From Ricinus communis (Eukaryota; Streptophyta; Magnoliopsida; Malpighiales; Euphorbiaceae): a stretch of 64,000 nucleotides of DNA. The DNA lies in the NCBI RefSeq assembly GCF_019578655.1, contig NC_063257.1, positions 27,704,362 to 27,768,361 of the forward strand. Direction: 5' to 3'. The position numbers and the translations under genes are program-made. A model generated the notes under the pieces. It was not told the origin of the DNA. It saw only the letters and a list, made by a program, of their open reading frames with translations, and made no database searches. Shown piece by piece: positions 1 to 12,700 of this stretch; position 1 is the stretch's first letter; every line of letters begins with the position of its first letter.

Positions 1-111
1 ACTATTTTTCCGGGGTTGTTTTCTCAGATTCATAAATACACACGTTTTACAGGGTTATTTTCTTATATTGACAAATATACCACTCTTACAGAGTTATTTT
101 CTTATATTATA
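1..111 (+). repeat. 39-bp satellite, forward orientation (edge of window)
   Basis: This is the tail of a forward-oriented satellite block, with about three monomers carrying the core ACGGGGTTRTTTTCTYA in decayed form. It is cut by the solo LTR that starts at 112. The last five bases (TTATA) are the left target-site duplication and recur at 2898-2902. Confidence 0.9.
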
Positions 112-2897
112 TGTAATACCCCGAATTTTTATATATTTAATAAATGAGTTATTTTCTATACCCAATTAGTTTGAAATTTTAAGAAATTATTCAAGTAAAT
201 TATTTGAGAAATGATTATATTTTGGTTATTCAAATTTTTTCAAATGCATATTTATATAAGTAAAATTATATATTGGAAATTTATTTTGGAATAAGGATTG
301 AAAGTATAATGTTATTTTTAGGAGGGTTTAATGGAAATTTGTGAGTTTGGTATTTTTGTAAATAAATATACCGGTGGGGGTATTTGTGTAATTGTGTATT
401 TTCAATAATCCGCCTTGGGCCTCAAATTAAATAGTTATGGGCTTAATTAAAAGGCTAAAAAGAAGTTTGGGGGTTAAATTGAAGTTCTGCAGGATGAAAT
501 TGTAAGTAATTAAGAAAGTTGAGGGACCAAATTGTAATAAGGAAAAGTTCAGGGGTCAAATGTCGATATAGAAGAAAGGAAGAGGGGAGAATTGTCGGGG
601 AGAGAGAGTGGCGCGGCCTAAGAGAGAGAGAGGGACGTCAGAAGCCGCGGTGGCGACACCGGGCGCTGAGCGCCGCTGAAGCAATAAGGCGCAGGGTAAA
701 TGGCCCAGCTGGCAAGCGGGCGCGCGGAAGAGCCAAGGCGCGGCTTCTGGCGTGTTTCCACTGCCGGTGATTGTTGCGGCCGAGTTGTGGCGACGGCTCA
801 GAGAGCTTTTACAAAGCAGGCGACATCAGCCGGGAGACTAAGATCCAAAGGAGAGAGAAAATGGTGGCAGCCCGGTGTTTTTGGGTTTTTTCGGCGAGAT
901 CCGGCCGGAGGATGGACGATCGGAGGGCATATCCCGACTCTCCTCCGCCTAAGCTTCGCGATGGCACCGGTTTCGTGGCGATCGGGCTTCGTTTGCAAAT
1001 CGACTACCGTGATCGTCCGCAAATCTCTCCGGATGATCGGGTGTTAGATCGGAAAATCAAAGCGGGGATCGCTACCGCCGCCAGGAGTCCGATGGTGTGT
1101 TCGGATCATCGACTGACCGCCGAAGTAGTCGACCGAGCGATCGAGCGTCTCGGTAATTATCTTTGGCCCGCTAATTTTGGAATTCTTGGTTTAATTGTGT
1201 CTAATGGTTTATATTGAGTACTTGATGATATTTGTGAGTCAAACAATAATTGTCCGCCAGGTTTTATGCCGGGTATGAGCTCGGAAATAGTGAAGTTTGG
1301 GGACCCAACTCCGTTGTTTAAATTGTTGGATATTTGAAGTGTTCTTCCGGCAGTCCTGGACCCGTTGTTACGGGGTAATGTTCGTGTTATAGGAGGTTCT
1401 CACGGATTTTCTAGAGAATTTCTCGAGTCGAGATTCTTAGATACCACCCAGGAGTCTAGACCTAGGATTAAAGATCGATTGTTTCAGCGTTTTGATAAAT
1501 TGTTTTCCGTGACTAGATTGTCCGTTTGTCTCGGCCCGCCCAACTCGAGGCACCGGAAAGTAGCCAGGAGGTCGCCCAACTCGTGAGTTAAAGTCATTTC
1601 ATCATTGCGCTATTGCTAAGTTTGATTTTAATATGCTATTTTGAAAGTTCATGCTTAATATGGTTATTAGTATCGCAACGTAAATAATTTCAACGAATTA
1701 TTAATTATTAAAGGTAATATAAGTGTTATTATAGTAATGTTATGATAATACCAAATATAATCCGATTTCTTATGAGTTGCCTCGATGTCTTACTCTTAAT
1801 TGTTAATTGTTATTTTGATATGGTTGAATGATTTCATTATACAATGATATTTATTATATGTGATGATTGCGAATTGGGAAATGTGGCTTGTAGAACATGC
1901 CACTTTGATGGGTTACACTCGACCGCAGACGCACCGGTAATGATCATGGACATGTAATCGGATTTTATGGGTTTGCCCCGGTCGAGCATGGCTCTCTGGG
2001 CTGATTTGTGTAAATTAATGGGAGGTAAGGTCCCTGGTCGAGCATTGCTCTTAGGCGCCCATCTTATTGGATTAAGAGAGCCAAATGGCTACTAGATTTC
2101 TTATTTGGATACTTAAGTGACCAGACTGGAAGTAAGGTCCCTGGTCGAGCATTGCTCTCGGGGCGCCAGTCTTATTGGATTAAGAGAGCCGAATGACTAC
2201 TAGATTTCTTATTTGGATACTTAAGTGACCAGACTGGAGGTAAGGTCCCTGGTCGAGCATTGCTCTCGGGGCGCCAGTCTTATTGGATTAAGAGAGCCAA
2301 AATGGTTGTTAGAATTTGGGGTTAGGGTTCTACTGAGCCACTCGTCCCGTAAAAGTAGAAATATATTTTTATTTATTCATTTATTTATTTATTATGGTAT
2401 GATTATAATATGGATTGTATTTATGTGCATGGTTTGATATACTGATTTGAACAATCTATGTTTTCTTAGAAGAATGCAATAGTTCCCAGATTATTTGATT
2501 TTAACTCACTCTCGAGACTAATACCCCATTTTTACTGCTTTTCGATTCGTGATCGCTAGTCCTCTGCGATGACTCTTATTCAAGAATCCGACTCATTCAT
2601 CATCGGGTGATGTATTTGATTTGGTATGTAAATTGGTAAATCTTAGATTCTCCGCAGTAGTAATAGTAGATGTATCAGTTGTAAATTTTCTGAGTTTCAG
2701 GTCTCGCCTAGTTTTTCTGGCAGACCGAAGTATTTATGTAGAATGTAGCTATTAAGATAAATTGTGGCTTTAATAATATTAATTTGAGATGAGATTTGTT
2801 TAAATCGTTGAGTGTCGGGGCTTACTACGGGTTTCGGTGGCCTTAAGCCTACCCATTCCCTAGTGCCGGTCACGGGCCCACGGGTGGGGTCGTGACA
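112..2897 (+). mobile_element. Solo LTR of a Ty3-type retrotransposon (long-LTR family)
   Basis: The 2786-bp segment begins TGTAATACCCC and ends GGGGTCGTGACA, so it has TG...CA termini. It is flanked by a perfect 5-bp duplication, TTATA, at 107-111 and 2898-2902, with satellite on both sides. There is no primer binding site or polypurine tract beside it, so it is a solo LTR left by recombination between the two LTRs of one insertion. It shares its ends with the LTRs at 9761-12973 and 40182-43400, where the internal region identifies the family. Its middle (about 590-1180) is GC-rich and its distal third contains a small tandem repeat. The ORFs inside it show no protein family I recognise and are taken as chance. 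Confidence 0.93.
2024..2340 (+). repeat. LTR-internal minisatellite, about 108-bp unit
   Basis: Three tandem units each carry the phrase GTAAGGTCCCTGGTCGAG, with starts near 2025, 2133 and 2241. The same phrase recurs in every other LTR of this family here, but at a shorter spacing of about 83 bp. Confidence 0.85.
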
Positions 2898-5800
2898 TTA
2901 TAAAATTAACCCATTTGAGGGATTGTTCTCTCTTACTCATAAATATACTAAAATTACAAGGTTATTTTCTCCGATTGATAAATATCCCCGTATTACGGTG
3001 TTGTTTTCTATTATTTTTAAATATACCCCTCTTACGGGGTTGTTTTCTAATATTTATAAATATTCCCCTTTTACGGGGTTATTATCTTATATTGACAATC
3101 ATACCTTTTTTACGGGGTTGTTTTCTCATATTATAAAATTAATCCATTTAAGGGATTGTTTTCTCATACTCACAAAAATACTACAATTACGGAGTTATTT
3201 CCTCATATTGATAAATATCTCCGTATTACTAGGTTGTTTTCTCATATTAATAAATTTACCCCTTCCACGAGGCTGTTTTCTGAAACTTGCGATTACACTT
3301 CTTTTACGAGGTTGATTTCTCAAATTCATAAATATACACGTATTACGGAGTTATGTTCTTATATTGATAAATATACTATTTTTACGGGGTCATTTTCTGA
3401 TATTAAATTATTATAACTATAAATATACACATTTTACAGGGTTATTTTCTTGTATCCATAAATATTCCTCTTTTTATAGGGTTATTTTATCATATTATAA
3501 CATTAACCCATTTAACGGGTTGTTTTCTCATGCTCACAAATATACCAAAATTACGGGGTTATTTACTCCGATTGATAAATATCACCGTATTATGGGGTTG
3601 TTTTCTCATATTAAAAAATTTACCCCTTCTACGAGTATGTTTTCTCAGGGTCGCAATCACACTATTTTTACGGGGTTATTTTCTCAGATTCATAGATATA
3701 CACGTTTTACGGTGTTATTTTCTTATATTGATAAATATACCACTTTTATGGGGTCATTTTCTCATATTAAATTATTAGCACTATTATGGGGTTATTTTCT
3801 CAAATTCATAAATATATACATTTTACGGGGTTATTTTCTTATATCGATAAATATTCCCCTTTTAAAGGATTATTTTCTCATATTATAAAATTAACTAATT
3901 TAAGGGTTGTTTTCTCATACTCACAAATATACCACGATTATGGAGTTATTTCCTCATATTCATAAATATTCCCTTATTACGGGTTATTTTTATTTATTAA
4001 TAAATTTACCCATTCTACGAGACTGTTTTCTCATATTAAAAAATTTACCTCTTCTACGAGGCTTTTTTCTTAAACTCGTAATTGCATTACTTTTACGAGG
4101 TTATCTTCTCAAATTCATAAAATATACACGTTTTACTGGATTACTTTCTTATACTGACAAATATACCCCTTTATGGGGTTGTTTTCTCATATTATAAAAT
4201 TAACCCATTTAAGCTGTTGTTTTCTCATACTCACAGATATACCACAACTACGGGGTTATTTTCTCTGATTGATAAATATCCCCATATTACGGAATTATTT
4301 TCTAATATTTATAAATATATCCCTCTTACGGGGTTATTATCTCATATTAAAAAATTAACATGTCTCTATTTATATCGCTTTCTAAGATACAAATTAATCA
4401 CTACTTTACGAGGTTGTTTTCTCAGATTCATAAATATATACGTTTTACAAGGTTATTTTCTTATGTTGATAAATATATCACTTCTACGGGGTCGTTTTCT
4501 TACATTAAATTATTAGTACTGTTTTGGGCGTTGTTTTCTCAAATTCATAAATATACACGCTTTACGGAGTTATTTTTCTATATCGACAAATATACCCCTT
4601 TTACGGGGTTATTTTCTCATATCATAAAATTAACCCATTTAAGGGGTTGTTTTCATATACTCACAAATGTTACGGGGTTATTTTTTGCGATTGATAAATA
4701 TCCCCGTATTATGGGGTTATTTTCTCATATTAAAAGATTTACTCTTTTTACAAGGCTGTTCTCTCAGACTCGCAATTACACTATTTTTACGGGTTTGTTT
4801 TGTCAGATTCATAAATATACACATTTTACGGGGTTATTTTCTTATATTCATAAATATAACACTTTTATGCGGTTGTTTTCTCATATTAAATATTAGCACT
4901 ATTATGGGGTTATTTTGTCAAATTCATAAATATACATGTTTTACGAGGTTATTTTCTTATATGGAGAAATATGTCATTTTTACGGGATTATTTTCTCATA
5001 TTATAAAATTAACCCATTTAAATGGTTGTTTTCTCATACTCACAAATATACCACAATTACGTGGTTATTTCCTCGTATTCATAAATACCCATATTACGGG
5101 GTTGTTTTTAGATATTAAAAAATTTACTCCTTATATGAGGTTGTTTTCTCATATTAAAAAATTTACCCATTCTACGAGGCTGTTTTCTTATACTAGCAAT
5201 TACACTATTTTTACGAGGTTATTTTCTCAGATTTATAAATACACACGTTTTATGAGGTTATTTTTTTATATTGACAAATATATTATTTTTACGGGGTTGT
5301 CTACTCAAATTATAAACTTACGGGGTTATTTTCTCCGATTGATAAATATATCCGTATTACATGGTTGTTTTCTCATATTAAAAAATTTACCCCTTCTACG
5401 AGGCTGTTTTCTTAGACTTGCTATTATATTACTTTTACAGAGATGTTTTCTCAAATTCATAAATATGCATGTTTACGGGGTTATTCTCTTATATTGATAA
5501 ATATACCCCTTTTACGTGGTCGTTTCGTCACATTATAAAATTAACCCATTTAAAGAGTTGTTTTCTCATACTCACACATATACCATAATTACAGGATTAT
5601 TTTCTCCGATTGATAAATATCCCCGTATTACGGGGCTGTTTTCTCATATTAAAAAGTTTACACATTCTACGTGGCTGTTTTCTCATATTAAAGAATTTAC
5701 CCATTCTGCGAGGCTGTTTTCTAAGACTCGCATTTACACTACTTTTACAGGTTGTTTTCTCATATTCATAAATATACACGTTTTACTAAGTTATTTTCAT

Positions 5801-7490
5801 ATATTGATAAATAACACTTTTATGGGGTCGTTTTCTCATATTAAGTTATTAGCACTATTATGGGATTATGTTCTCAAATTCATAAATATACACGTTTTAC
5901 GGGGTTATTTTCTTATATTGACAAATGTACCCCTTTACGGGGTTATTTTCTTATAATATAAAATTAACCCATTTAAGGGTTTGTTTTCTTATACTCACAA
6001 ATATACCAAAATTACAGGATTATGTTCTTATACTGATAAATATACTACTTTTACAATGTTGTTTTCTGATATTAAATTATTACAACTATTATGGGGTTGT
6101 TTTATCAAATTCATAAATATACACGTTTTTCGGAATTATTTTCTTATATCCATAAATATATCCGTTTTACATGGTTATTTTATCATATTATAAAATTAAC
6201 CCATTTAAGGGGGTTGTTTTCTCATACTCACAAATATACCAAAATTACGGGGTTATTTTCTCCGATTGATAAATATCCTCGTATTACGGGGTTGCTTTCT
6301 CATATTAAAAAATTTACTCCTTCTACGAGGCTGTTTTCTCGGAGTCGCAATTACACTACTTTTACGGGGTTATTTTCTCAGATTCATAGATATATATGTT
6401 TTACGGGGTTATTTTCTTATATTGAAAAATATACTATTTTTACGGGATCCTTTTCTCATATTAAATTATTAGTACAATTATGGAGTTGTTTTCTCAAATT
6501 CATAAATATACACATTTTATGGGGTTATTTTCTTATATTGACAAATGGACCCCTTTTATGTGGTTGTTTTCTCATATTATGAAATTAACCCATTTAAGGG
6601 ATTGTTTTCTCATACTCACAAATATACCAAAATCTCGGGGTTATTTTCTCCGATTGATGAATATCCCTATATTACGGGATTGTTCTCTCATATTTAAAAT
6701 TTAATCCCTTTTACGAGGCTGGTTGTTTTCCTAGATTCATAAATATACACGTTTTTAGGGGGTTATTTTCTTATATTGATAAATATACCACTTTTACGGT
6801 GTCATTTTCTCATATTAAATTATTAGCACTATTATGGGGTTGTTTTCTCAAATTCATAAATATACACGTTTTACGGAGTTATTTTCTTATATTGATAAAT
6901 ATACTCCTTTTACGGGTTGTTTTCTCATATTATAATATTAACCCATTTAAGGAGTTGTTTTCACATACTTACAAATATACCACAATTACGTGGTTATTAT
7001 CTCTGATTAATAAATATTCCCGTATTATGGGGTTGTTTTCAAATAAATATACCCTTCTTATGGAGTTGTTTTCTCATATTAAAATTCTACCCCCACGAGT
7101 CTGTTTTCCGGACTGTGAATTACACTACTTTTACGGGTTGTTTTCTCATATTCATAAATATACTTGTTGTACAGGGTTATTTTCTTATATTGATAAATAT
7201 ACCACTTTTACGGGGTCGTTTTCTCATATTAAATTATTAGCACTATTATGGCATTGTTTTATCAAATTTATAAATATACACGTTTTACGAGGTTATTTTC
7301 TTATATTGACAAATATACCTCTTTATGGGGTTGTTTTCTCATATATAAAATTAACCCATTTTAGGGGTTGTTTTCTGATACGCACAAATATACCAAAATT
7401 ACGGATTTTTTCTAGGATTGATAAATATCCCCATATTACGGGGTTATTTTCTCATATTGTAATATTAACCTATTTAAGGAGTTGTTTTCT
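2898..7490 (+). repeat. 39-bp satellite with higher-order structure, forward
   Basis: About 118 monomers of 38-39 bp share the core ACGGGGTTRTTTTCTYA and differ in their second half. Diagnostic second halves recur in a fixed order, for example AAATTCATAAATATACACG, then ATTGACAAATATACCCC, then ATTATAAAATTAACCCA, then ACTCACAAATATACCAAAA. Whole-monomer gains and losses vary the period; the anchor TTAGCACTATTATGG at about 6826 recurs at about 7239. The block starts at the right TSD of the solo LTR and ends abruptly against an LTR fragment at about 7490. Many overlapping ORFs of 13-residue periodicity occur here and are not regarded as genes. Confidence 0.95.
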
Positions 7491-8380
7491 GCGAATGAGA
7501 GAGTTGTGATACAAGTGACCAGACTGGAGGTAAGGTCCCTGATCGAGCTTTGCTCTCTGGGCGCCAGTCCTGTTGGAATGTGAGAGTTGAGATACAAGTG
7601 ACCAGACTGGAGGTAAGGTCCCATCGATGCGGCTTCGGGCCCACCTCTGTTGGAATGAAAGAATTGTGATATAAGTGACCAGACTGGATGTAAGGTCCCT
7701 GATCGAGCTTTGTTCTCTGGGCCCTAGTCCTGTTGAAATGAGAGAGTTGAGATATTAGAGTTGAGCTTAGTCGAGACGTAAGTTTTGAAATTGATCGAGA
7801 TGTTGAGTTGGGATTAGGGTTCACCAAGATCACTCCGTCTATGCTAGTGGAATAATTTTTGTTTAAGCATGGCATGATACATATGTTTTGACATGACACG
7901 TTTAATTTTTGTAGGACTTATTATTTATTTTAAATTTAAATAAATGTGATTTTGAGATGTTTGAAACTGTTTTAGATATATGATTTTAGCTCACTCTCGA
8001 GACTGACAGTCTCCATTTACTATTTTTCAGATTCGTGACTGTTAGTCTTCCCGCGACTCTTACTCAATAACCCGACTTCTTCATCATCGTGTGGTGTTTG
8101 ATTTGATATATCAAATTGTAAAAATCTTAGATTCTCCACAGTAGTAATAGTAGAGGTATCAGTGGTAAATTTTATGAGTTTCGGGTCTCGCCTAATTTTT
8201 CAGGCAGACCGATTTAATTGTGTAAAATTTAATGTTACTGTATATTGTGGCATTAATAATGGTAAAAGTTGAGATGAGATTTGTTTGAGTTGTGAGTGTC
8301 AGGCTTACTACGGGATTCAGTGGCCTTACGCCTACCCATTCCCTAGTGCCGGTCACGGGCCCACAGATGGGGTCGTGACA
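7491..8380 (+). mobile_element. Truncated 5' LTR of the non-autonomous long-LTR element
   Basis: This is the 3' part of an LTR, ending GGGGTCGTGACA directly before a primer binding site. It matches the end of the full LTR at 9761-12973, including the minisatellite and the block containing CTCACTCTCGAGACTGACAG. About 2.3 kb of its 5' part is missing. The upstream edge meets satellite with no LTR terminus, so this is a rearrangement breakpoint rather than an insertion boundary. Confidence 0.9.
7508..7745 (+). repeat. LTR-internal minisatellite, about 83-bp unit, three copies
   Basis: Three units carry GACCAGACTGGAGGTAAGG-type phrases about 77-83 bp apart (near 7519, 7602 and 7679). The satellite/LTR breakpoint lies at the edge of this tandem array, a plausible site for unequal exchange. 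Confidence 0.8.
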
Positions 8381-8384
8381 AAGT

Positions 8385-8396
8385 TGGTATCAGAGC
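8385..8396 (+). other. Primer binding site, initiator-Met tRNA type
   Basis: TGGTATCAGAGC lies 4 bp after the LTR end. It is complementary to the 3' end of plant initiator-methionine tRNA and is the usual minus-strand priming site of many plant LTR elements. Confidence 0.93.
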
Positions 8397-9746
8397 TTAG
8401 GTTTAGATTTCCTTTGAGCTAGGCTAAGATTCTTTGTACTGCGGAGCTAGGATCAAGTCTTTCTTGTTGTTTTCATTGACTCCAGCATCTCAGCTTTCAT
8501 TGTTAGAGAGTCTATCTTTCTTTTCTTGTGAGCTTGTCTTTGGTGCTGTGTTGAGGATGAGCATTGTAGCGATGGCAAGATCTGAAGCACGGTAGACTCG
8601 TGCCGCTTTCTCCTAATGATTAGTGTAGTCGAGCCCTTGGATGCTTCAATTGTTGTTTCGATGGTGGGCACCGCAGTCAGATTTAGTGCAGAGCGTGGTT
8701 GTAAGAAGCTTAAGAAAGGTGGTAGGAGTGTTTTCGGACGCTCGGAATCTAGAGAAACTTAAGCGAACATTATTTATTTTTCTAAGTAGAACAAGTGTTT
8801 TTTTTTTAAAAAAATACAATATTGTGCCCAGTCCCGAAAGAATTCATTATGGCATTTCACTATTAAGCATGCATAAATTCATTTTAGGGCATGCATCATA
8901 CATCATGCATTGCAACCCTTAGTGATGATAGGGGCATCATCATCCTGGTGCGCGATATTGTAGAATTTTATATAAAGAAAAATGGCTAGAGATTTTATGA
9001 TTTTACAAAAGTATTTTTCCAAGATAATAAAGTTTTTATCAGTGATGATTATGAGGTAAATAAATAAGTAAATCTTTCAAGTAAATTATGTTAGTTTGAG
9101 AATTCTCTGGATGACGAAATGAAAGCATCGCGAGAGTAAGTCTGCGGGTGTCAGAGGCCCCACGTTGGATTATAAAGGAGGCTTCTGGATTTCAGTCAAC
9201 GAGGAATCTTGTGTCAGGATGGCATGGTTTGTGTCGGTTGATGCGATCAGATGGATGTTATGTTAAGGATGATGTGATGTGGATGTTAAGGATTTTATGT
9301 GCGTGCAAGGACACGTCTTTAGGAAGGAAATTTGGTGAGTGGATTTTTGGTAGGATCGAGTTGGCCCTTCTTGTGTGGGAAACCCTTAGTTTTGTCGGCA
9401 GTTTGTGGAGAGGTGTATAAGTTGGACTTGCCGCCAAGTAAGGTTCTCTCGCGGTCAAATCCAGCTTGTCTGAGGTCCGAGTTGAGGAAGTATATTTCGA
9501 TCCTTTGCTCGTGTTGGACCCTCAAGTGTGGAAGTAAGGAAGTTTTGGTTTCGAGGGGCAAGAAGTTAGGATCATGAATTCTCGTGTCTGCCACTTGCTT
9601 AAGGGTTTTGTCGATGGGTCTTGTGGTTGAGTTTAGTTTCTGTCGAGGAAAGTTCTCGAGAAGCCGAGCTGGTGGTGAGGTTCTTAATTAGTTTCAGTCT
9701 TGAGTGAATCTCCTTTTCTTTTAAAATTCGAGGACGAATTTTTGTT

Positions 9747-9760
9747 AAGGGGGGGAAGAA
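9747..9760 (+). other. Polypurine tract before the 3' LTR
   Basis: AAGGGGGGGAAGAA directly precedes TGTAATACTCGG, the LTR start. This is the plus-strand priming site and fixes the LTR boundary at 9761. Confidence 0.93.
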
Positions 9761-12700
9761 TGTAATACTCGGAATTTTTCTTTAATAAAGATAATATTAA
9801 TAATGATTAATAAATGAGTTTTTATTTAAATTAATTTAACTTTATTTTTTATTTGGTTTAATTTGAAATGATTTAATGGAAATTTTAATATTAGTCAATT
9901 GAATGAGTTATTTTTCTATACCCAATCAGTTTGAAATTTTAAGATATTAATCAAGTAAATTACTTGAAGGGTAAATTATATTTTTAGTTATTCTAATTTT
10001 TCCCCAGTGTATATGTAATATATATAAATAAAATTATAAATTGGAAAATTATGGTAGAAATTGTAAAGGATGTTTTTTATAAAATTGTTTTGGAGAAATT
10101 GGTATTTTAATTAACTACTAGTATTAAATTTAATTGAAAAAATAATTAGTAAATTGATTATTTAATTTAATTGTGTTTAGGATTTAATTGAAGGATTATT
10201 TTGGAATAAGGATTAAAAGTATAATTTTATTATGGGGGTTTAATAAAAATTTGTATGTTTGGTATTTTTGTAAATAATTGTGTCAGCAGTGGTGTATATG
10301 TAATAGTGTATTTTCAATAATTCTAATTTGGCACAAATTAATTAGCTAGAGGCTTAATTGAAAGGCTAAAGAAAAGTTTAAGGGTTAATTGGAATTTTAC
10401 AGGGTGAAATTGTAAGTAATTAAAAGAGTTGAGCGACCAAATTGTAATAAGAAAAGTTCGGAGGCCCCGATGTGGATATGGAAGGAAAAGAAAGAAGAAA
10501 AAGAAGAAAGGAAGAGGAGAGAACTGTTTGGGAGAGAGAGTGGGAGGCGCTCAAGAGAGAAAGGGTCATGGGTTGGTAGCAACTCACATGGAGCACGTAA
10601 TGATTGAGCACAGATCATGAGTGCAATCTGGAAGAATCATGAACCAAAGAAAGTGTGATCTATGAGAGGTGGTGCGTGAGGTGGCGCTGATTTCTCACGC
10701 TATCCTACCGCTTCCTGCATCCCTTACCGTGATCTCACCTCAAATTGACCGGTGAGTTGAAGGCTTCCTTTTGGCGGCAGCGACGTCGGTTTTGGTGGTC
10801 GAGGGGCCGCAATCTGAGCGGTACTACCCACCCTACCCTACCACCCTACTCTCCTCAGCTTAAGCTTCACAATGGCACCGGTTTCGTGGCGATCGGACTT
10901 CGTTTGCGAATCGACGGCCGACATCGTCCAAAAATTCTCTCCGGATGATCGGGAGTCAGATCGAAAAATCAAAAGCAGGGATCGTTGTCAATCCGTCATT
11001 TCGAGTCCGATGGTAAATTCAGATCGTCGATCGGACTCCGGCGACTGGAGACGAGTCGACCAAGCAATCGAGCGTCTCGGTAATTTTCTCTGGCCCGTTA
11101 ATTTTGGAATTCTGGGTGAAATTGTGTGTCTATTGATTGTGTTGAGTATTAGATGATATTTGTGAGTAAAAGAAAAATAATAATTGACTGTCGGTTTGCT
11201 TGCCTCGTGTTTTGTGCTATGTGGCGGAGTCGGGAAAATAGTGAAGTCTGGGGACCCGACTCCCGTTGTTTGAATTGTTGGGTATTTGAAATATTTTTCT
11301 GGCAGGTCCTAGACCCGTTTTACGGGGGGTAAATGTCCGTGTTGTAGGGGAGGTTCTGCCTAATTTTCTAGAGAATTTAATTCAACCTGATTCTGACAGC
11401 CACCCCAGGAGTCTAGACCTAGGATTAATGATCGATTGTTTCAGCGTTTTGATAAATTGTTTTCTGTATTAGATGATATATCTGTTCGACTCGCTCCAAC
11501 CGAGACAACGGAGCAGAGTTAGGAGGTCGCCAAACTAGTGAGTTAAAATCATATATCTGCTTACGTGTGCCGTGCAAATATTTTATATGATATTTCTAAT
11601 TTAATGATTAATATTTTGACTAATTGATTATGTACTGTTTATGCATGCATCATTTTTCGCATTATCATTTTTATTGATTTTGTATTGACTCGGGATGGGA
11701 CGACAGTAGAACATAAGAGTTTGATCAGTGTTCCAGTATAAATTCAAGAGTGATGGAAAAGGATAAATAGGTAAATTTAAAAAGGAAGGTTTAGGACTTT
11801 CCCTGATCAAGCTTGCTCTATGGGCTTAGCAGAGTGTGTTTGCCGGAGGTAAGGTCCCTGATCGAGCTTGTTCTTTGGGTGCCGGCTTAGTTGGAAATCA
11901 AGTGACCAAACTGGAGGTAAGGACCCTGATCGAGCTTTGCTCTCTGGGCGCCAGTCCTGTAGGAATGAGAGAGTTCAGATACAAGTGACCAGACCGGAGG
12001 TAAGGTCCCTGATGGAGCTTTGCTCTCCGGGCGCTAGTTCTGTTGGAATGAGAGAGTTGTGATACAAGTGACCAGACTGGAGGTAAGGTCCCTGATTGAG
12101 CTTTGCTCTCTGGGCGCTGACCAGACTGGAGGTAAGGTCCCTGATCGAGCTTTGCTCTCTGGGCGCCAGTCCTGTTGGAAGAGAGCTTAGATAAGTGACT
12201 GTGACCGTGAGGTAGGTCCCCGACGAGCTTTGCTCTCTGGGTGCCAGTCCTATTGGAATGAGAAAGCTGTGATATAAGTGACCAGACTAGAGGTAAGGTC
12301 CCTGATCGAGCTTTGCTATCTGGGCGCCAGCCCTGTTGAAATGAGAGAGTTGAGATATTAGAGTTGAGCTTAGTCGAGATGTAAGTTTTGAAATTGATCG
12401 AGATGTTGAGTCGATTAGGTTTCATCAAGTACTCCGCCCCGCTATGCGTGGAATATTTTTGTTTAAGCATGGCATGACACATATGTTTTAACATGACACG
12501 TTTAATTTTTGCAGGACTTATTATTTATTTTAAATTTAAATAAATGTGATTTTGAGATGTTTGAAACTGTTTTAGATATATGATTTTAGCTCACTCTCGA
12601 GACCTCCATTTACCGTTTTTCGACTGCGGATCGTTAGTCTTCCCGCGACTCTTACTCAGTAACCCGACTTCTTCATCATTAGGTGGTGTTTGATTTGATA

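Larger units (their letters stand above)
8381..9760 (+). mobile_element. Internal region of non-autonomous LTR element (no gag or pol)
   Basis: The internal part is only 1380 bp, between the primer binding site and the polypurine tract. I find no gag zinc knuckle, protease, reverse transcriptase, RNase H or integrase motif in any frame; the longest ORFs are 90-93 codons and match nothing I know. The element would depend on an autonomous relative for movement. Its 3' end (TTCGAGGACGAA followed by a G-rich tract) resembles the 3' end of plant Ty3 chromoviruses of the Tekay/Del type, which is the basis for the family suggestion. An almost equal-length inverted copy lies at 43401-44793. Confidence 0.82.

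Noticed and set aside
771..1217. 148-codon ORF in the solo LTR, and GC-rich ORFs at 26130-26434, 41970-42332, 47851-48358
   Set aside because: They fall in the GC-rich island of LTRs, where long frames arise by composition. They differ between LTR copies, exist on both strands, and match no family I know.
4667..5497. 276-codon ORF and many similar ORFs with 13-residue repeats
   Set aside because: They are the satellite read in its stop-free frames. The peptide changes style whenever a 38-bp monomer shifts the frame, both stop-free frames are equally long, and no promoter, conserved start or stop is seen.
8453..9594. ORFs of 60-93 codons in the internal region of the non-autonomous element
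   Set aside because: No gag, protease, RT, RNase H or integrase motif. ORF boundaries differ between the two inverted copies, so there is no sign of a conserved product.
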